DNA of 33,843 bases from CAZIAK01 sp964537035 (GTDB taxonomy: Bacteria > Planctomycetota > B15-G4): assembly GCA_964537035.1 (NCBI GenBank), contig CAZIAK010000045.1, positions 1 through 33,843 of the forward strand, in the 5' to 3' direction. Each line of letters opens with the position of its first letter. Positions within the stretch are counted from its first letter, which is position 1. The position numbers and the translations under genes are program-made. The notes under the pieces are model-generated. The model did no database searches. It saw only the letters and a list, made by a program, of their open reading frames with translations, and was not told the origin of the DNA. Below, piece after piece: positions 16,038-25,500 of this stretch.

Positions 16038-17300
16038 ATGAGAGATGCCTTGCGAGAGAGTCAGGCCGAAGCGTTGGCAGCCGCGACAGATCCTGTAGCT
16101 CGGTGCGAGAGCTGCGGCCCCGAGTCCGGTGGTGACCCGTCCCTGGTAGACCTGCCCCGAGTGCTGGGCCGGATCGATGGCGCGGCGCCTGGCCCCATGC
16201 TGATCTGCATGGGCGGACTGCACGGCAACGAGCCCGCTGGCGTGTTCGCGTTGCGCCGCGTGTTCCAGGCCCTGGTCGGCCGCGAGCGAGAGGTGCACGG
16301 CAGCTTCGTGGCGCTCTCGGGCAATGGCCGCTCCCTCGCATGCAACAAGCGCTACATCGACCACGACCTGAATCGCATCTGGACGCGACAGCGCGTCGCA
16401 GAGCTGCGAGAGACCCGCCAGCCCGTGGGTTCGGAAGAACAAGAACTCCTGGAGATCGACAGTGTGCTGGCGGAGATCGTACCCACGGCTCGGGGGCCGG
16501 TGTCCTTCATCGATCTGCACTCCACGTCTGGTGGCGGGCCGTCGTTCTCTCTTCTCGATGACACCCTGGCCAATCGGCGGCTGGCCTTCTGCTTGCCGGT
16601 CACTCATGTGCTGGGGCTCGAAGAAGAGTTGGCCGGCACGTATCTGGGCTTCTTGAATGATCAGGGCTACGCGGCCACAGGCTATGAGTGCGGCCAGCAC
16701 AGTGACCCTGCGTCGATCGACCGGGCGGAGGCCGCGGTGTGGGTTTTTCTTGAGGGAGCGGGGGTCCTGCCAGAGGGCGTCTTCGCTGAGGTCGCGGCTG
16801 CACATGCCTACTTGAAGGCCGAGTCGGCTTCGCTACCCGACGTGGTCGAGGTGCGCTATCGACACCACATCTCTCCGGGGGATGAGTTCGTCATGCGTCC
16901 CGGCTTCGGCAACTTCCAGGTGGTGACTCGGGGTCAGACCCTGGCGGATTCTTCTCTGGGTGAAGTCTCAGCGTGGATTCCAGGCATGGTCTTGATGCCC
17001 CTCTATCAGAGCCAAGGTGAAGACGGTTTCTTCATCGTGCGCTCCGTGCACCTGTTCTGGCTGTGGCTCTCGATGGTCATGCGCCGGCTTCGGGCCGAGC
17101 GTTTCATGCACCGTTTCCCAGGTGTTTGCGAAGATCCTGAGCATCCCGGTCAACTGCTGGTGGACACAGGGAGGGCTCGCTGGCTGGCCTTGCAGCTGTT
17201 TCACCTCCTGGGCTTCCGGCGGCACAAGGGACGCAACCATACACTGCGCATGTCCCGGCGCGTGGACACACCGCCGTCCGGGGGTGGCTATGCAGCCTGA
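16038..17300 (+). CDS. Aspartoacylase/AstE-family zinc metallohydrolase
   Basis: About 420 residues from ATG 16038; ATGs at 15948 and 15885 are in frame and cannot be excluded. The conserved domain begins with PMLICMGGLHGNEPAG, the HxxE zinc-binding pair of the M14-related succinylglutamate desuccinylase/aspartoacylase family. CNKRYIDHDLNRIW (substrate-binding DLNR), FIDLHSTSGGGPSFS (third zinc His) and ATGYECGQHSDPASIDRAE (catalytic Glu region) follow. The C-terminal 80 residues are basic and Trp-rich (VHLFWLWLSMVMRRLRAERF) and go beyond the usual family length. No signal peptide. The stop overlaps the ATP-grasp gene start by 11 nt, so both proteins are made together. Family enzymes cleave N-acyl or carboxy-terminal amide bonds; the substrate here is unknown. 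Confidence 0.85.
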   Translation: MRDALRESQAEALAAATDPVARCESCGPESGGDPSLVDLPRVLGRIDGAAPGPMLICMGGLHGNEPAGVFALRRVFQALVGREREVHGSFVALSGNGRSLACNKRYIDHDLNRIWTRQRVAELRETRQPVGSEEQELLEIDSVLAEIVPTARGPVSFIDLHSTSGGGPSFSLLDDTLANRRLAFCLPVTHVLGLEEELAGTYLGFLNDQGYAATGYECGQHSDPASIDRAEAAVWVFLEGAGVLPEGVFAEVAAAHAYLKAESASLPDVVEVRYRHHISPGDEFVMRPGFGNFQVVTRGQTLADSSLGEVSAWIPGMVLMPLYQSQGEDGFFIVRSVHLFWLWLSMVMRRLRAERFMHRFPGVCEDPEHPGQLLVDTGRARWLALQLFHLLGFRRHKGRNHTLRMSRRVDTPPSGGGYAA

Positions 17301-18807
17301 GCCGGGGAGCGAGCGAGAGCTTGAGCAGTTCGCTCTGCTGCAGCAGAGCCTGGGCCCGATGTTCGAGCGGCTGCTGCCTGACTCACGACTGCCCCGCACC
17401 GTGGTGGTCGTGCCCAGCCTGAGCATGGACGCGGAGATGATCGCCTCGGTGAAAGGGGTGCAGCACTACGAGGAGCGCTTGCTCTGCATGCTGCTTCTGC
17501 TCGGCCTGCCCCGCACGCGCATCGTCTACGTCACCAGCACCCTGGTCGACCCGGTGATCGTCGACTACTACCTGCACCTTCTGCCTGGTGTGCCTCACGA
17601 TCACGCCCGGCAGCGGCTGAGCATGATCAGCTGCCACGATGGGTCGCCCGAGATGTTGACGGCCAAGATCCTCGATCGGCCGCGGTTGCTGCAGCGCATC
17701 AAGGAGCAGATCGCTGATCCAGGGTTGGCCCACATGACCTGCTTCCATGCCAGCGACCTTGAGCGCACCCTGGCCGTGCAGCTGGGCATCCCCATTTACG
17801 GCTGTGATCCCGCGCTGTCGGAACTGGGCAGCAAGAGCGGGAGCCGGCGCATCTTTCGCGCCGCGGGTGTGCTCATGCCCGCGGGCTTCGAGTTTCTGCG
17901 AGACATCAAGGATGTGGCCGAGGCCCTGGCCGAGTTGAAGGCCGCTGATCCTGAGCTGCAGCGAGCGGTGGTCAAGCTCGAAGAGGGCACGTCAGGCGAA
18001 GGCAATGCGGTGTTCAGCTTCGAGGGTAGCCCCGAGAATGGGCCCGTACAGCGTTGGATCTCCGAACAGCTTCCGGAGCGGCTCATCTACGAGGACGAGA
18101 AGCTGACCTGGGAGCGCTTCGTCCCGCGCTTCGCCGCCATGGGTGGCATCGTCGAGCGTTGGATCGAAGGGGAGCGGAAATGCTCGCCCTCGGTGCAGTG
18201 TCGCGTCGACCCCTTGGGTCAGGTCGAGCTCATCTCAACTCACGACCAGATCATGGGTGGACGGTCGGCGCAGACCTTCAAGGGCAGCACCTTCCCTGCG
18301 GACAGCGCCTACCGCACTGCCATCCAAGACGTGGGCTTGCGAGTGGGGGAGATCCTGCAATCAGAGGGCGCCCTGGGCCGTTACGGAGTGGACTTCGTTT
18401 CGGTGCCTGAGGGTGACGGCTGGACCCACTACGCCATCGAGATCAATCTACGCAAGGGTGGCACGACCCACACCTACCGCATCTTGCAGCTGCTCACCGA
18501 AGGCAAGTACGACGGGGACACCGGCCTGTTCACCACGCCCCAGGGCAACACGCGCTACTACTACGCCACGGACAACCTGACCAACCCGAACTACCGGCGC
18601 CTGGTGGCTCGCGACCTGATCGACATCGGCGTCGATCGGGGCCTGCACTTTCGCGCGAGCACGCAGACCGGCGTGTTCTTTCACCTGATCGGCGCGCTGT
18701 CCGAGTTCGGCAAGCTCGGCGTGGTCTGCGTCGCCGCCAGCCACGACGAGGCGCGGCAGCTCTACGATGAGACCGTGTCCGTGCTCGACCACGAAGCGCT
18801 GAAATAG
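17290..18807 (+). CDS. PGM1-like ATP-grasp peptide ligase
   Basis: 505 residues. Residues 1-180 look like a pre-ATP-grasp domain (TVVVVPSLSMDAEMIASVKGVQHYEERLL, near-identical in tone to PGM1 homologues). The ATP-grasp core follows: GSKSGSRRIFRAAGVLMPAG, the ATP-binding AVVKLEEGTSGEGNAVF (Lys229), VERWIEG, and the Mg-binding AIEINLRKGGTTHTYRILQLL (Glu384, Asn386). A C-terminal part resembles PGM1_C. PGM1 of pheganomycin biosynthesis is an established ATP-dependent peptide ligase. Here the partner is an overlapping AstE-like hydrolase, and no precursor peptide, transporter or tailoring gene is seen. Inferred role: forming an amide bond on an unidentified amino acid, peptide or envelope component. 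Confidence 0.8.
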   Translation: MQPEPGSERELEQFALLQQSLGPMFERLLPDSRLPRTVVVVPSLSMDAEMIASVKGVQHYEERLLCMLLLLGLPRTRIVYVTSTLVDPVIVDYYLHLLPGVPHDHARQRLSMISCHDGSPEMLTAKILDRPRLLQRIKEQIADPGLAHMTCFHASDLERTLAVQLGIPIYGCDPALSELGSKSGSRRIFRAAGVLMPAGFEFLRDIKDVAEALAELKAADPELQRAVVKLEEGTSGEGNAVFSFEGSPENGPVQRWISEQLPERLIYEDEKLTWERFVPRFAAMGGIVERWIEGERKCSPSVQCRVDPLGQVELISTHDQIMGGRSAQTFKGSTFPADSAYRTAIQDVGLRVGEILQSEGALGRYGVDFVSVPEGDGWTHYAIEINLRKGGTTHTYRILQLLTEGKYDGDTGLFTTPQGNTRYYYATDNLTNPNYRRLVARDLIDIGVDRGLHFRASTQTGVFFHLIGALSEFGKLGVVCVAASHDEARQLYDETVSVLDHEALK

Positions 18808-18811
18808 GCAG

Positions 18812-18826
18812 GCGCCGGGGGGGCGC
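18812..18826 (+). terminator. Candidate hairpin after the ATP-grasp gene
   Basis: GCGCC and GGCGC around a GGGGG loop, 4 nt after the stop codon at 18805-18807. No T-tract follows, so it may only protect the 3' end. Confidence 0.3.
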
Positions 18827-18943
18827 TGCACACCGACGTCGGCATCCCCTTCATGGTCAGCTCTGCCAGGCTCAAGCCCCCATCGACGGTGGTGGCGAGT
18901 CAGGCGACGGCTTTGCGACAGGATTCCCGGATCAGTTCTTCGC

Positions 18944-18949
18944 TAGGCT
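18944..18949 (+). promoter_or_regulatory. Candidate -10 element GCTAGGCT
   Basis: TAGGCT in the context CGCTAGGCTG, 41 nt before the ATG at 18991. The same GCTAG core precedes the genes starting at 7367, 14381 and 26426. Confidence 0.4.
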
Positions 18950-18990
18950 GTGACGTTCGGTCGTATGGAATCCCGTCGGAGTGAAGTCTC

Positions 18991-20883
18991 ATGGTCGCCA
19001 CTGCTCGCATTGCTCAAGTTGCTCAAGGCCTGCTGCTCGTGGCCGTGAGTGGCTCACCGCTCTGTTGCGGCGCCCCGGGCACGAAGGCCCCTACGTGGTC
19101 GACGGACGGTCCCGCGCTGGGCGACTCGCCCACGGCCCTGGCCATGGTCGAGGCCCTCCAAGCTCGGCATCGTGCGCCCGAGACCGTGACCTTCACCCAG
19201 CGCGCCGTGCCCTACGACGAGAACGGCCCCCAGGCAGCGCAGACCATGGACGAGTGGTTGCGCATTCCCGGTTGGTTGCGCATCGACCTCAGCGAACCCG
19301 AGCCCACCAGCGTCGTGTTCCATCCCCAGGGCCGCACCATGATCACGGCGTCGGGGCGGCGCGACGGCGACACGGGCTCCACGGTGATGCTGCTCATGCT
19401 CGACGTGTTCGCCCAGGACCCAGGCACCTGGCTCGCCCAGGCCGAGGCCGTGGGGCTCGACAGCGCCGTCGTCTCGGCGCAAGAGTGGGACGGCGACGAG
19501 GCCTGGGTGCTGGGTGCTGAAGCAGGGCAGCTGGATCGCACGCAGCTCTGGCTCGACGCCGAGTCGCTGCTGCCCCTGCGCTACCTCGAAGTGCAGCCAG
19601 GTCAGGGCGGACAGGCCGTCGTGCTCGAAGGACGGGCGTCCCAGTACAGAGACTTCGACGGCGTGCCCTTTCACACCTACTTCGAGTTCTTCCAAGGCGG
19701 CGAGCTGCGCCTGGTCGAGGTCTACGACGACGTGGTCATCGACGGTGTGATCGCCGATGAGATCTTTGATCTGGAGGTCATCGCTGCACAGCTCGCAGGG
19801 GATACAGACGAAGTGGGAGCTGCTCTGCCCAGTCGCGAGCTGCTGCCCCCCGGCGTGCTGATCCCCGCCGATGTAGAGATGACGCCCCTGTCACCCCATG
19901 TGGCCGTGGGCCTCTCGGGCGAGGTGGCCGTGTCCTACGCCGTGGGCGATGAGATCTGGGTCAGCGTGTCTCCCGATGGCGGCGAGCGGTTTGCAGAGCC
20001 GGTGCGCGTCGGCGGTCGTGGGCTTCTTGGCAAGGGTTCCAGCCGCGGCCCGCGCATCGCGGTCAACGACAAGGCCATGGTGGTGGTAGGCCTCCATGGC
20101 AAACAGCTCATGGGACAGGACGGCGACCTGCTGGCCTGGCGCTCCACCGACAAGGGCGCGACCTGGGCTGGGCCCGTGCAGATCAACGACAGGAAGGACG
20201 CCACCAAGGAAGGTCTCTCCGCCATCGCCGCCGCTCCCGACGGGCGGTTGCTCTGCGTCTGGCTCGACCTGCGCATGGGCGCCACCGAGCTGTGGGGAGC
20301 GTGGTCGCTCGACGGCGGCGCGAGCTGGGGCGAGAACGTCCCGCTCTATCGTTCACCGGACGGCAGCATCTGCCCCTGCTGTCACCCCACCGTCGACTTC
20401 GACCCCCAGACCGGCGACGCCCTGATCATGTGGCGCAACGCCATCGCCGGCGAGCGGGACATGTACGTGGCCCGCATCGTCGACGGCGTGGTGAGCGAGG
20501 CAGAGCGTCTCGGCAACGACGGCTGGCAACTCAACACCTGCCCCATGGCCGGCGGCGGACTGGACGTGACCACGGACGGCAAGGTGCTCACGGCCTGGCG
20601 TCGCCGCCACGATCTCTATCGCGCGAGCCCGGGCAAGGGTGAGCTGCGCCTGGGCAGCGGCCAGCTGGTGCGCGTGGCGGTGGGTCCCCAAGGCGCGAGC
20701 TACATCTGGCAGCAGCAGGGTGTCCTGCATGCCACCGTGGCCAGCAAAGAGCTGCAGCTCGGCGAGGGCAATCACCCCTGGCTCGCCTCCGCGCCAGACG
20801 GCCTGGGCCCGGTGGTCGCCGTGTGGGAGGTGGCCAGCGAAGGGCCTGAGCGTGTGGTGTGCCGGGTGCTTCAGGAGCGGTAG
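18991..20883 (+). CDS. Exported LolA-like / sialidase-like (BNR) fusion protein
   Basis: 630 residues in two parts. N-terminus: a hydrophobic signal (GLLLVAVSGSPLCCG) with a poor lipobox. Residues about 45-265 resemble LolA/LolB-type lipoprotein-carrier folds, with WLRIPGWLRIDLSE, a central hydrophobic strand set, WLDAESLLPLRYLEV, and GVPFHTYFEFFQGGELRLVEVYDDVVIDGVIADEIFDL at the end. Residues about 290-630 are a sialidase/BNR-type beta-propeller with Asp-box-like repeats (VSPDGGERF, STDKGATWAG, SLDGGASWGE). Within it CPCCHP (Cys461, 463, 464, His465) is an unusual Cys cluster. GGAG 9 nt upstream supports the ATG. The fusion suggests a periplasmic or surface protein that senses or carries a hydrophobic ligand. 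No sialidase catalytic Arg triad or Tyr could be assigned by eye. Confidence 0.65.
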   Translation: MVATARIAQVAQGLLLVAVSGSPLCCGAPGTKAPTWSTDGPALGDSPTALAMVEALQARHRAPETVTFTQRAVPYDENGPQAAQTMDEWLRIPGWLRIDLSEPEPTSVVFHPQGRTMITASGRRDGDTGSTVMLLMLDVFAQDPGTWLAQAEAVGLDSAVVSAQEWDGDEAWVLGAEAGQLDRTQLWLDAESLLPLRYLEVQPGQGGQAVVLEGRASQYRDFDGVPFHTYFEFFQGGELRLVEVYDDVVIDGVIADEIFDLEVIAAQLAGDTDEVGAALPSRELLPPGVLIPADVEMTPLSPHVAVGLSGEVAVSYAVGDEIWVSVSPDGGERFAEPVRVGGRGLLGKGSSRGPRIAVNDKAMVVVGLHGKQLMGQDGDLLAWRSTDKGATWAGPVQINDRKDATKEGLSAIAAAPDGRLLCVWLDLRMGATELWGAWSLDGGASWGENVPLYRSPDGSICPCCHPTVDFDPQTGDALIMWRNAIAGERDMYVARIVDGVVSEAERLGNDGWQLNTCPMAGGGLDVTTDGKVLTAWRRRHDLYRASPGKGELRLGSGQLVRVAVGPQGASYIWQQQGVLHATVASKELQLGEGNHPWLASAPDGLGPVVAVWEVASEGPERVVCRVLQER

Positions 20884-21031
20884 GGCGAGCCTCTGGTCTC
20901 GGACTGCTGGCCTGCTGGAGTTGTTGGGACACGAGGCACCGCAGGGCGTCGAAACCAGCCTCCCCCCGCACGTTCCTGCCCAGGCTGATACCCTGACCGG
21001 GCCTCTTCCCACGGTCCCGGAGTCCTCGTCC

Positions 21032-22441
21032 ATGCTGTTCCCCGCACCCATGGTGTCTGCTGCCCCGACGCGCCAGGCTGTCCCGCTGCGCAGCGCGCTG
21101 ACCCGTTGCGTTGCCGCCCTGGCCCTCTCTGCCGTGCTGCTCGCCCCGAACGCCGACGCCCAGACCTTCGTCGATCGCCTCGACGCCGACGACGTGCGGG
21201 TGGTGAGCTACAACGTGCTCTGGGACACGATCTTCCCCAGCGTCGATCCGGTGCAGGCGGCCAAGTTCGTGCGGGTGGTCAACGCCCTCGACGCGGACGT
21301 GCTCTGCCTGCAAGAGATCGGCTACAGCGTGCCGGTGAGCAACGTGCTCACCCTGATGGACTCGATCATGCCCCTGCCCGGGGGTGCCAACTGGTACGGC
21401 TACAAGGTCGGTGATTGCGTCACCCTGAGCCGCTGGCCCCTGTCGCTGCAGAAGAAGAACACCATCCCCCAGGGGGACAAAGACCTGGCGATGGCCCTGG
21501 TCGATCTGCCGGACTCGCTCTTCGATTTCGATCTCTACGTGATCAACAACCACTACAAGTGCTGCGGTGGTTACGACGACCGGCGTCAAGAGCAGTCAGA
21601 CTCCATCGTCAACTGGATGCGCGACGCCCGTGAGCCCGGGGGCTTCTTCAACCTGCCCGCGGGCACGGCCATGATCGTGCTCGGTGACCTGAACATCGTC
21701 GACGGCTTTCAACCCGCGCAGACGCTCATCGATGGTGACATCCAAGACGAGGGCAAGTTCGGCGCCGACTCGCCTCCCGACTGGGACGGCAGCGACGCCA
21801 CGGACCACGACCCGCTGCACAACGTGGTGGGTCCCGCCGACTGGACCTGGTCGAGCCCCGGGCCGTATCCCGATGGCCGCCTCGACTTCATCATCTCCAC
21901 GGACAGCGTGCTCACCGAGTCCCACAGCTACGCCTTGAACACCACCACCATGTCCCCGGCCGATCTGGCCGCCACGGGCATGCAGGCCAATGACGTCACC
22001 GTCGACTCGCAGGGCGTGGACTTCGATCACATCCCGCTCATCGTCGACTACCGCGCGCCCGCCCCGACCACCGCGTTCGCCGTGCTGGGTGGCGGCCTGG
22101 CGGGCACGTTCGGAGAGCCGTCGCTCGTAGGCAACGGACTCCTGCTGGGCGGCGACCCGGTCGACCTGTCGTTGAGCGGTGCGCTCCCTGGTGGCACCGC
22201 GACCCTGGTGCTGGGACTGTCCGCGCTCAACGCTCCGTTCAAGGGTGGCCAGCTCGTGCCCGCACCAGACATCCTGCTGGCCGGTCTGCCCATCGACGGC
22301 TCGGGCGACTACCAGCTGGCCACGACCTGGCCCACGGGCATCGCCTCGGGCTTCAGCTTCTGGGCCCAGTTCTGGATCGCCGACGTCGGCGCACCCAACG
22401 GCTTCGCGGCGAGCAACGGGGTCACGGCCACCGCGCCCTGA
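21032..22441 (+). CDS. Secreted endonuclease/exonuclease/phosphatase-family protein
   Basis: 469 residues with a signal peptide ending ALSAVLLAPNADA|Q. The EEP (DNase I-like) domain spans about residues 55-340: VRVVSYNVLWD, the metal-binding Glu in VLCLQEIGY, INNHYKCCGG, MIVLGDLNIVDG (Asp-Leu-Asn), RLDFIIST and FDHIPLIVDYR (terminal Asp-His). These enzymes cut phosphodiester or phosphomonoester bonds in nucleic acids, inositol phosphates or sphingomyelin; the substrate is undetermined. From about residue 347 a C-terminal domain of about 120 residues matches that of the beta-helix protein at 10148. ATG 21032 is chosen to start the signal; ATG 21050 is also possible. The reading frame is open upstream to 20639 without coding character. 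Confidence 0.88.
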   Translation: MLFPAPMVSAAPTRQAVPLRSALTRCVAALALSAVLLAPNADAQTFVDRLDADDVRVVSYNVLWDTIFPSVDPVQAAKFVRVVNALDADVLCLQEIGYSVPVSNVLTLMDSIMPLPGGANWYGYKVGDCVTLSRWPLSLQKKNTIPQGDKDLAMALVDLPDSLFDFDLYVINNHYKCCGGYDDRRQEQSDSIVNWMRDAREPGGFFNLPAGTAMIVLGDLNIVDGFQPAQTLIDGDIQDEGKFGADSPPDWDGSDATDHDPLHNVVGPADWTWSSPGPYPDGRLDFIISTDSVLTESHSYALNTTTMSPADLAATGMQANDVTVDSQGVDFDHIPLIVDYRAPAPTTAFAVLGGGLAGTFGEPSLVGNGLLLGGDPVDLSLSGALPGGTATLVLGLSALNAPFKGGQLVPAPDILLAGLPIDGSGDYQLATTWPTGIASGFSFWAQFWIADVGAPNGFAASNGVTATAP

Positions 22442-22479
22442 TCGGCGGGCTGGGCGACCAGTCCATGGAGCCTCGCTGA

Positions 22480-22496
22480 TCGCACCGGCGGTGCGA
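22480..22496. terminator. Perfect 7-bp hairpin between convergent genes
   Basis: TCGCACC, loop GGC, GGTGCGA: the only strong structure in the 62-nt gap between the EEP-family and kinase stop codons, so it may end both transcripts. No T-tract. Confidence 0.4.
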
Positions 22497-22503
22497 CAAA
22501 CCT

Positions 22504-25500
22504 TCAGCGCTGCGCGGCGAGCCCGGACCAGAGCGTCTGGGCTCTCCGCCGTTCGCTCTCCCAGATGCGCAGGTTCCCGGCGCGATCGGCGCTGAGTATG
22601 CGCCCCGCACCTGTGCCGAAGGCCACCGCCGTCACCGGCCCGTCGTGACCGGGGAGCACGGCTCGCACTTCGCCGGTGTCGACGTGCACGAGACGGGCGC
22701 CGTCGTCGCCCGCCGAGGCCCAGAGCAACCACTGGCCGCTGGGGCTCAAGACCGCGGCGACCACGTGGCTGCGGGTGCCGGTGAAGCGCCCGATGACCCG
22801 GCCGTCGCTCGTGTCCCAGATCAGCACCAGATCCTCTTGGGCGGAGGCCCAGGCCACCCGGCTGCCGTCTCGCGAGAGGGACACCGTGCCGTCGTCTGCC
22901 CAACTGCCGCTGCGCAGAACGAGGGGTGACTGCCAGGGTGCGCGCCAGAGTCTCACCGTGCCGTCCTCTGAACCGCTGACAAGGGTCTGGCCCGCACCGT
23001 CGATGGCCACGGAGGTCACGGGGGAACGACTGCCGGAGAACACATGCACGGTGTGGCCCGTGGCGGTGCTCCAGAGTCGTGCGGTCTTGTCGTGTGAGCC
23101 AGAGATGACGAGGGAGCCCGTGCCGTCCACAGCTACCGAGGTGACACCCGAGCTGTGGCCCACCAGCTCTTGTCGTTGCTCGCCGGTCTGTCCATCCCAG
23201 ACTCGCACGTGCTTGTCGTAGGAGCCGGTGACCAGGGTCTGGCCGTCCCCGCTCATGTCCAACGAGGTCACGCCGATGGGATGTCCGGGCAGGGTCAGGC
23301 GCAGCTCGCCGGTGTCTCCGTCCCAGACCCGAGCCACGTTCTCGAGGATCGAGCTGGAGAGCAGCACCGCGCCATCATCGCTCATGGCCAGGGCGTTGGC
23401 TGGTTTGTCGAGGGACGGCAGGGCCACGGTGGCGCCCAGGGTGTCGCCCATCCAGACCAGGGCTTCGTCGTCGCCGGAACCGGCGATGATGGTGGAGCCG
23501 TCGGCGCTCATGGCCAGGGCGTGGATCTTGCCGCTGTGGCCGGTGAGCTGCACCACTTCGCGCCGCGAGGCCACATCCCAGACGCGGATGCTGCCCCCTT
23601 CGCTCGACGCGGAGGCCATTCGCGAGCCGTCGCCAGAGATCACCAGCGAGTCCACCGGGCCTGAGTGTCCTTCGAGGGCGAGCACGTCTCGGCCCGGCTC
23701 GGGGTAGGTCACCAACAGCTGGCCGGATTCGTCGAGGGAGAGGTTCAACGAGGGGCCATGAACGACGGGCTCCGGGGACAGCCGAGGGCTCTGCAGCTCT
23801 GCCTCGCCGGGCAGGTTGAAGAGACCGAGGTCGTCTGAGCTGCCGTCGACATGGCGCACGATGTAGGACTTCATCTCGAGGGAGGCCACGCCGCTGGGGC
23901 CGTTGGCGTTGTTGTAGACCACGTCGCCGTCGTGGTCGCCGCTCCAGGAGAGCACGGTGCCGTCGACCAGGCCAGCGAACAGTCGCGAGCCGTCGGCGCT
24001 GATGGCCACGGTGACCCGGGCCTGCGCGTCGTCTTGCAACCACCACTCATCGAACAGCTCTGGTCCGCCACCTGAGAGCTCGGGTCCGTCCCGCCTGAGG
24101 GTGTAGTAGAGGATCTGCCCGTACCGCGAACCGGCCACGAGCCAGTTGCCGTCCGCGGAGACGCTGATCGAGAGTCGGTCGGCTGACGAATCCGGGGGGA
24201 CGTCGTAGCGCGTTCCCTCCGCGCGGTTCCAGACCGTGATGCCGCCGCTGTCGTCCGCCGCGCAGACCATCTGCCCGTCGGCGCTGGTGGACAGGCTGGC
24301 GATGGGCCTGCCGCTGCCGCTGAGTGTGTGCCGAACGAAGGGCGCCGAGCCTGTCCAGACCGTCACCGCGCCGAGGATGGTGGCAGCCAACAGTGTCTGG
24401 CCATCGGCGGAGAGGGCCACCGCGCTCACGGGTCCGCCCAGGTCATCGAACGTCGCAGAGGTCTCGCCGGTGCGACCGTCCCAGAGACGCACCGTGCTGT
24501 CGTCGGATCCGCTGAGCAGCCGGCGGCCGCTGGTGTCGGCGCCCACCGAAGCCACGCGCCCGGTGTGGCCGAGCAGGTGTTGTCGGGAGAGGTCGGCGGC
24601 GAGCGAATAGTGTCGCCACTCCCAGCCCCGTTGGTCGGCGAGGCAGGCGTCGAGCATGGCCCGAGCCTCGGCGTTGTGGCCCCGCTCCAGGTTCATCACC
24701 GCCGAGCGCACGTTGGCCAGGTAGCTCTGGCGCAGGGCCTCGTCGGTCCGTTCGTCGGCGCGACGATTGGATTCTTGCGCGTCACGACGCAAGGCCACCT
24801 CGTTGAGCAGCAGGGACGAGATGGCGACGAGGGCCAGGCTCACCAGCACCAGGGCGGTGGTCCAGGCCGGGTGTCTTCGTGACCACTTGAGCGCGCGGGT
24901 GAGCAGGGTCTGTGGGTGGGCCTCGATGGGTTCGTCGGCGAGGAAGCGTCGCAGGTCCCCGGCGAAGTCCGCCATGGACTGGTAGCGCTGGCCCCGGTTC
25001 TTGGCCAGGGCCGCCTGGCAGATCACGGCCAGGTCCCGGGGGATGCGCGAGCGGATCGAGCGGGGGTCGGGCGGGTCGATGCTCACGACCTGCTCGACGA
25101 TCTGGTCGCCCGTGTCACCGTCGAACGCGCGACGCAGGGTGAGCGCTTCGTAGAACACGGCGCCCAGGCTGAAGATGTCGCTGCGCTGGTCGATGGCGAT
25201 GTCCCGACCGGCGGCCTGCTCCGGGCTCATGTAGGCCCAGGTGCCGAGGAATCCTGGGCGCGCCGTGTTGCCGCCGTCCACTGAGAGGTGGGCCAGGCCG
25301 AAGTCGGAGACCTTGGGCAGATCGCTGTCGCCGATCAAGACGTTCGAAGGCTTGAGGTCGCGATGGAGGATGCCCGCTGCGTGCGCTTGGTGTACCGCCT
25401 CGGCGACCTGGGCAAAGAGTGTGGCCAGCTTGCGGTAGGCCCGGGCGTCGCTGAGCGGTTGGGCCCGGCGTCGCTCGATGAAGTCGGCCAGGGTGAAGCC

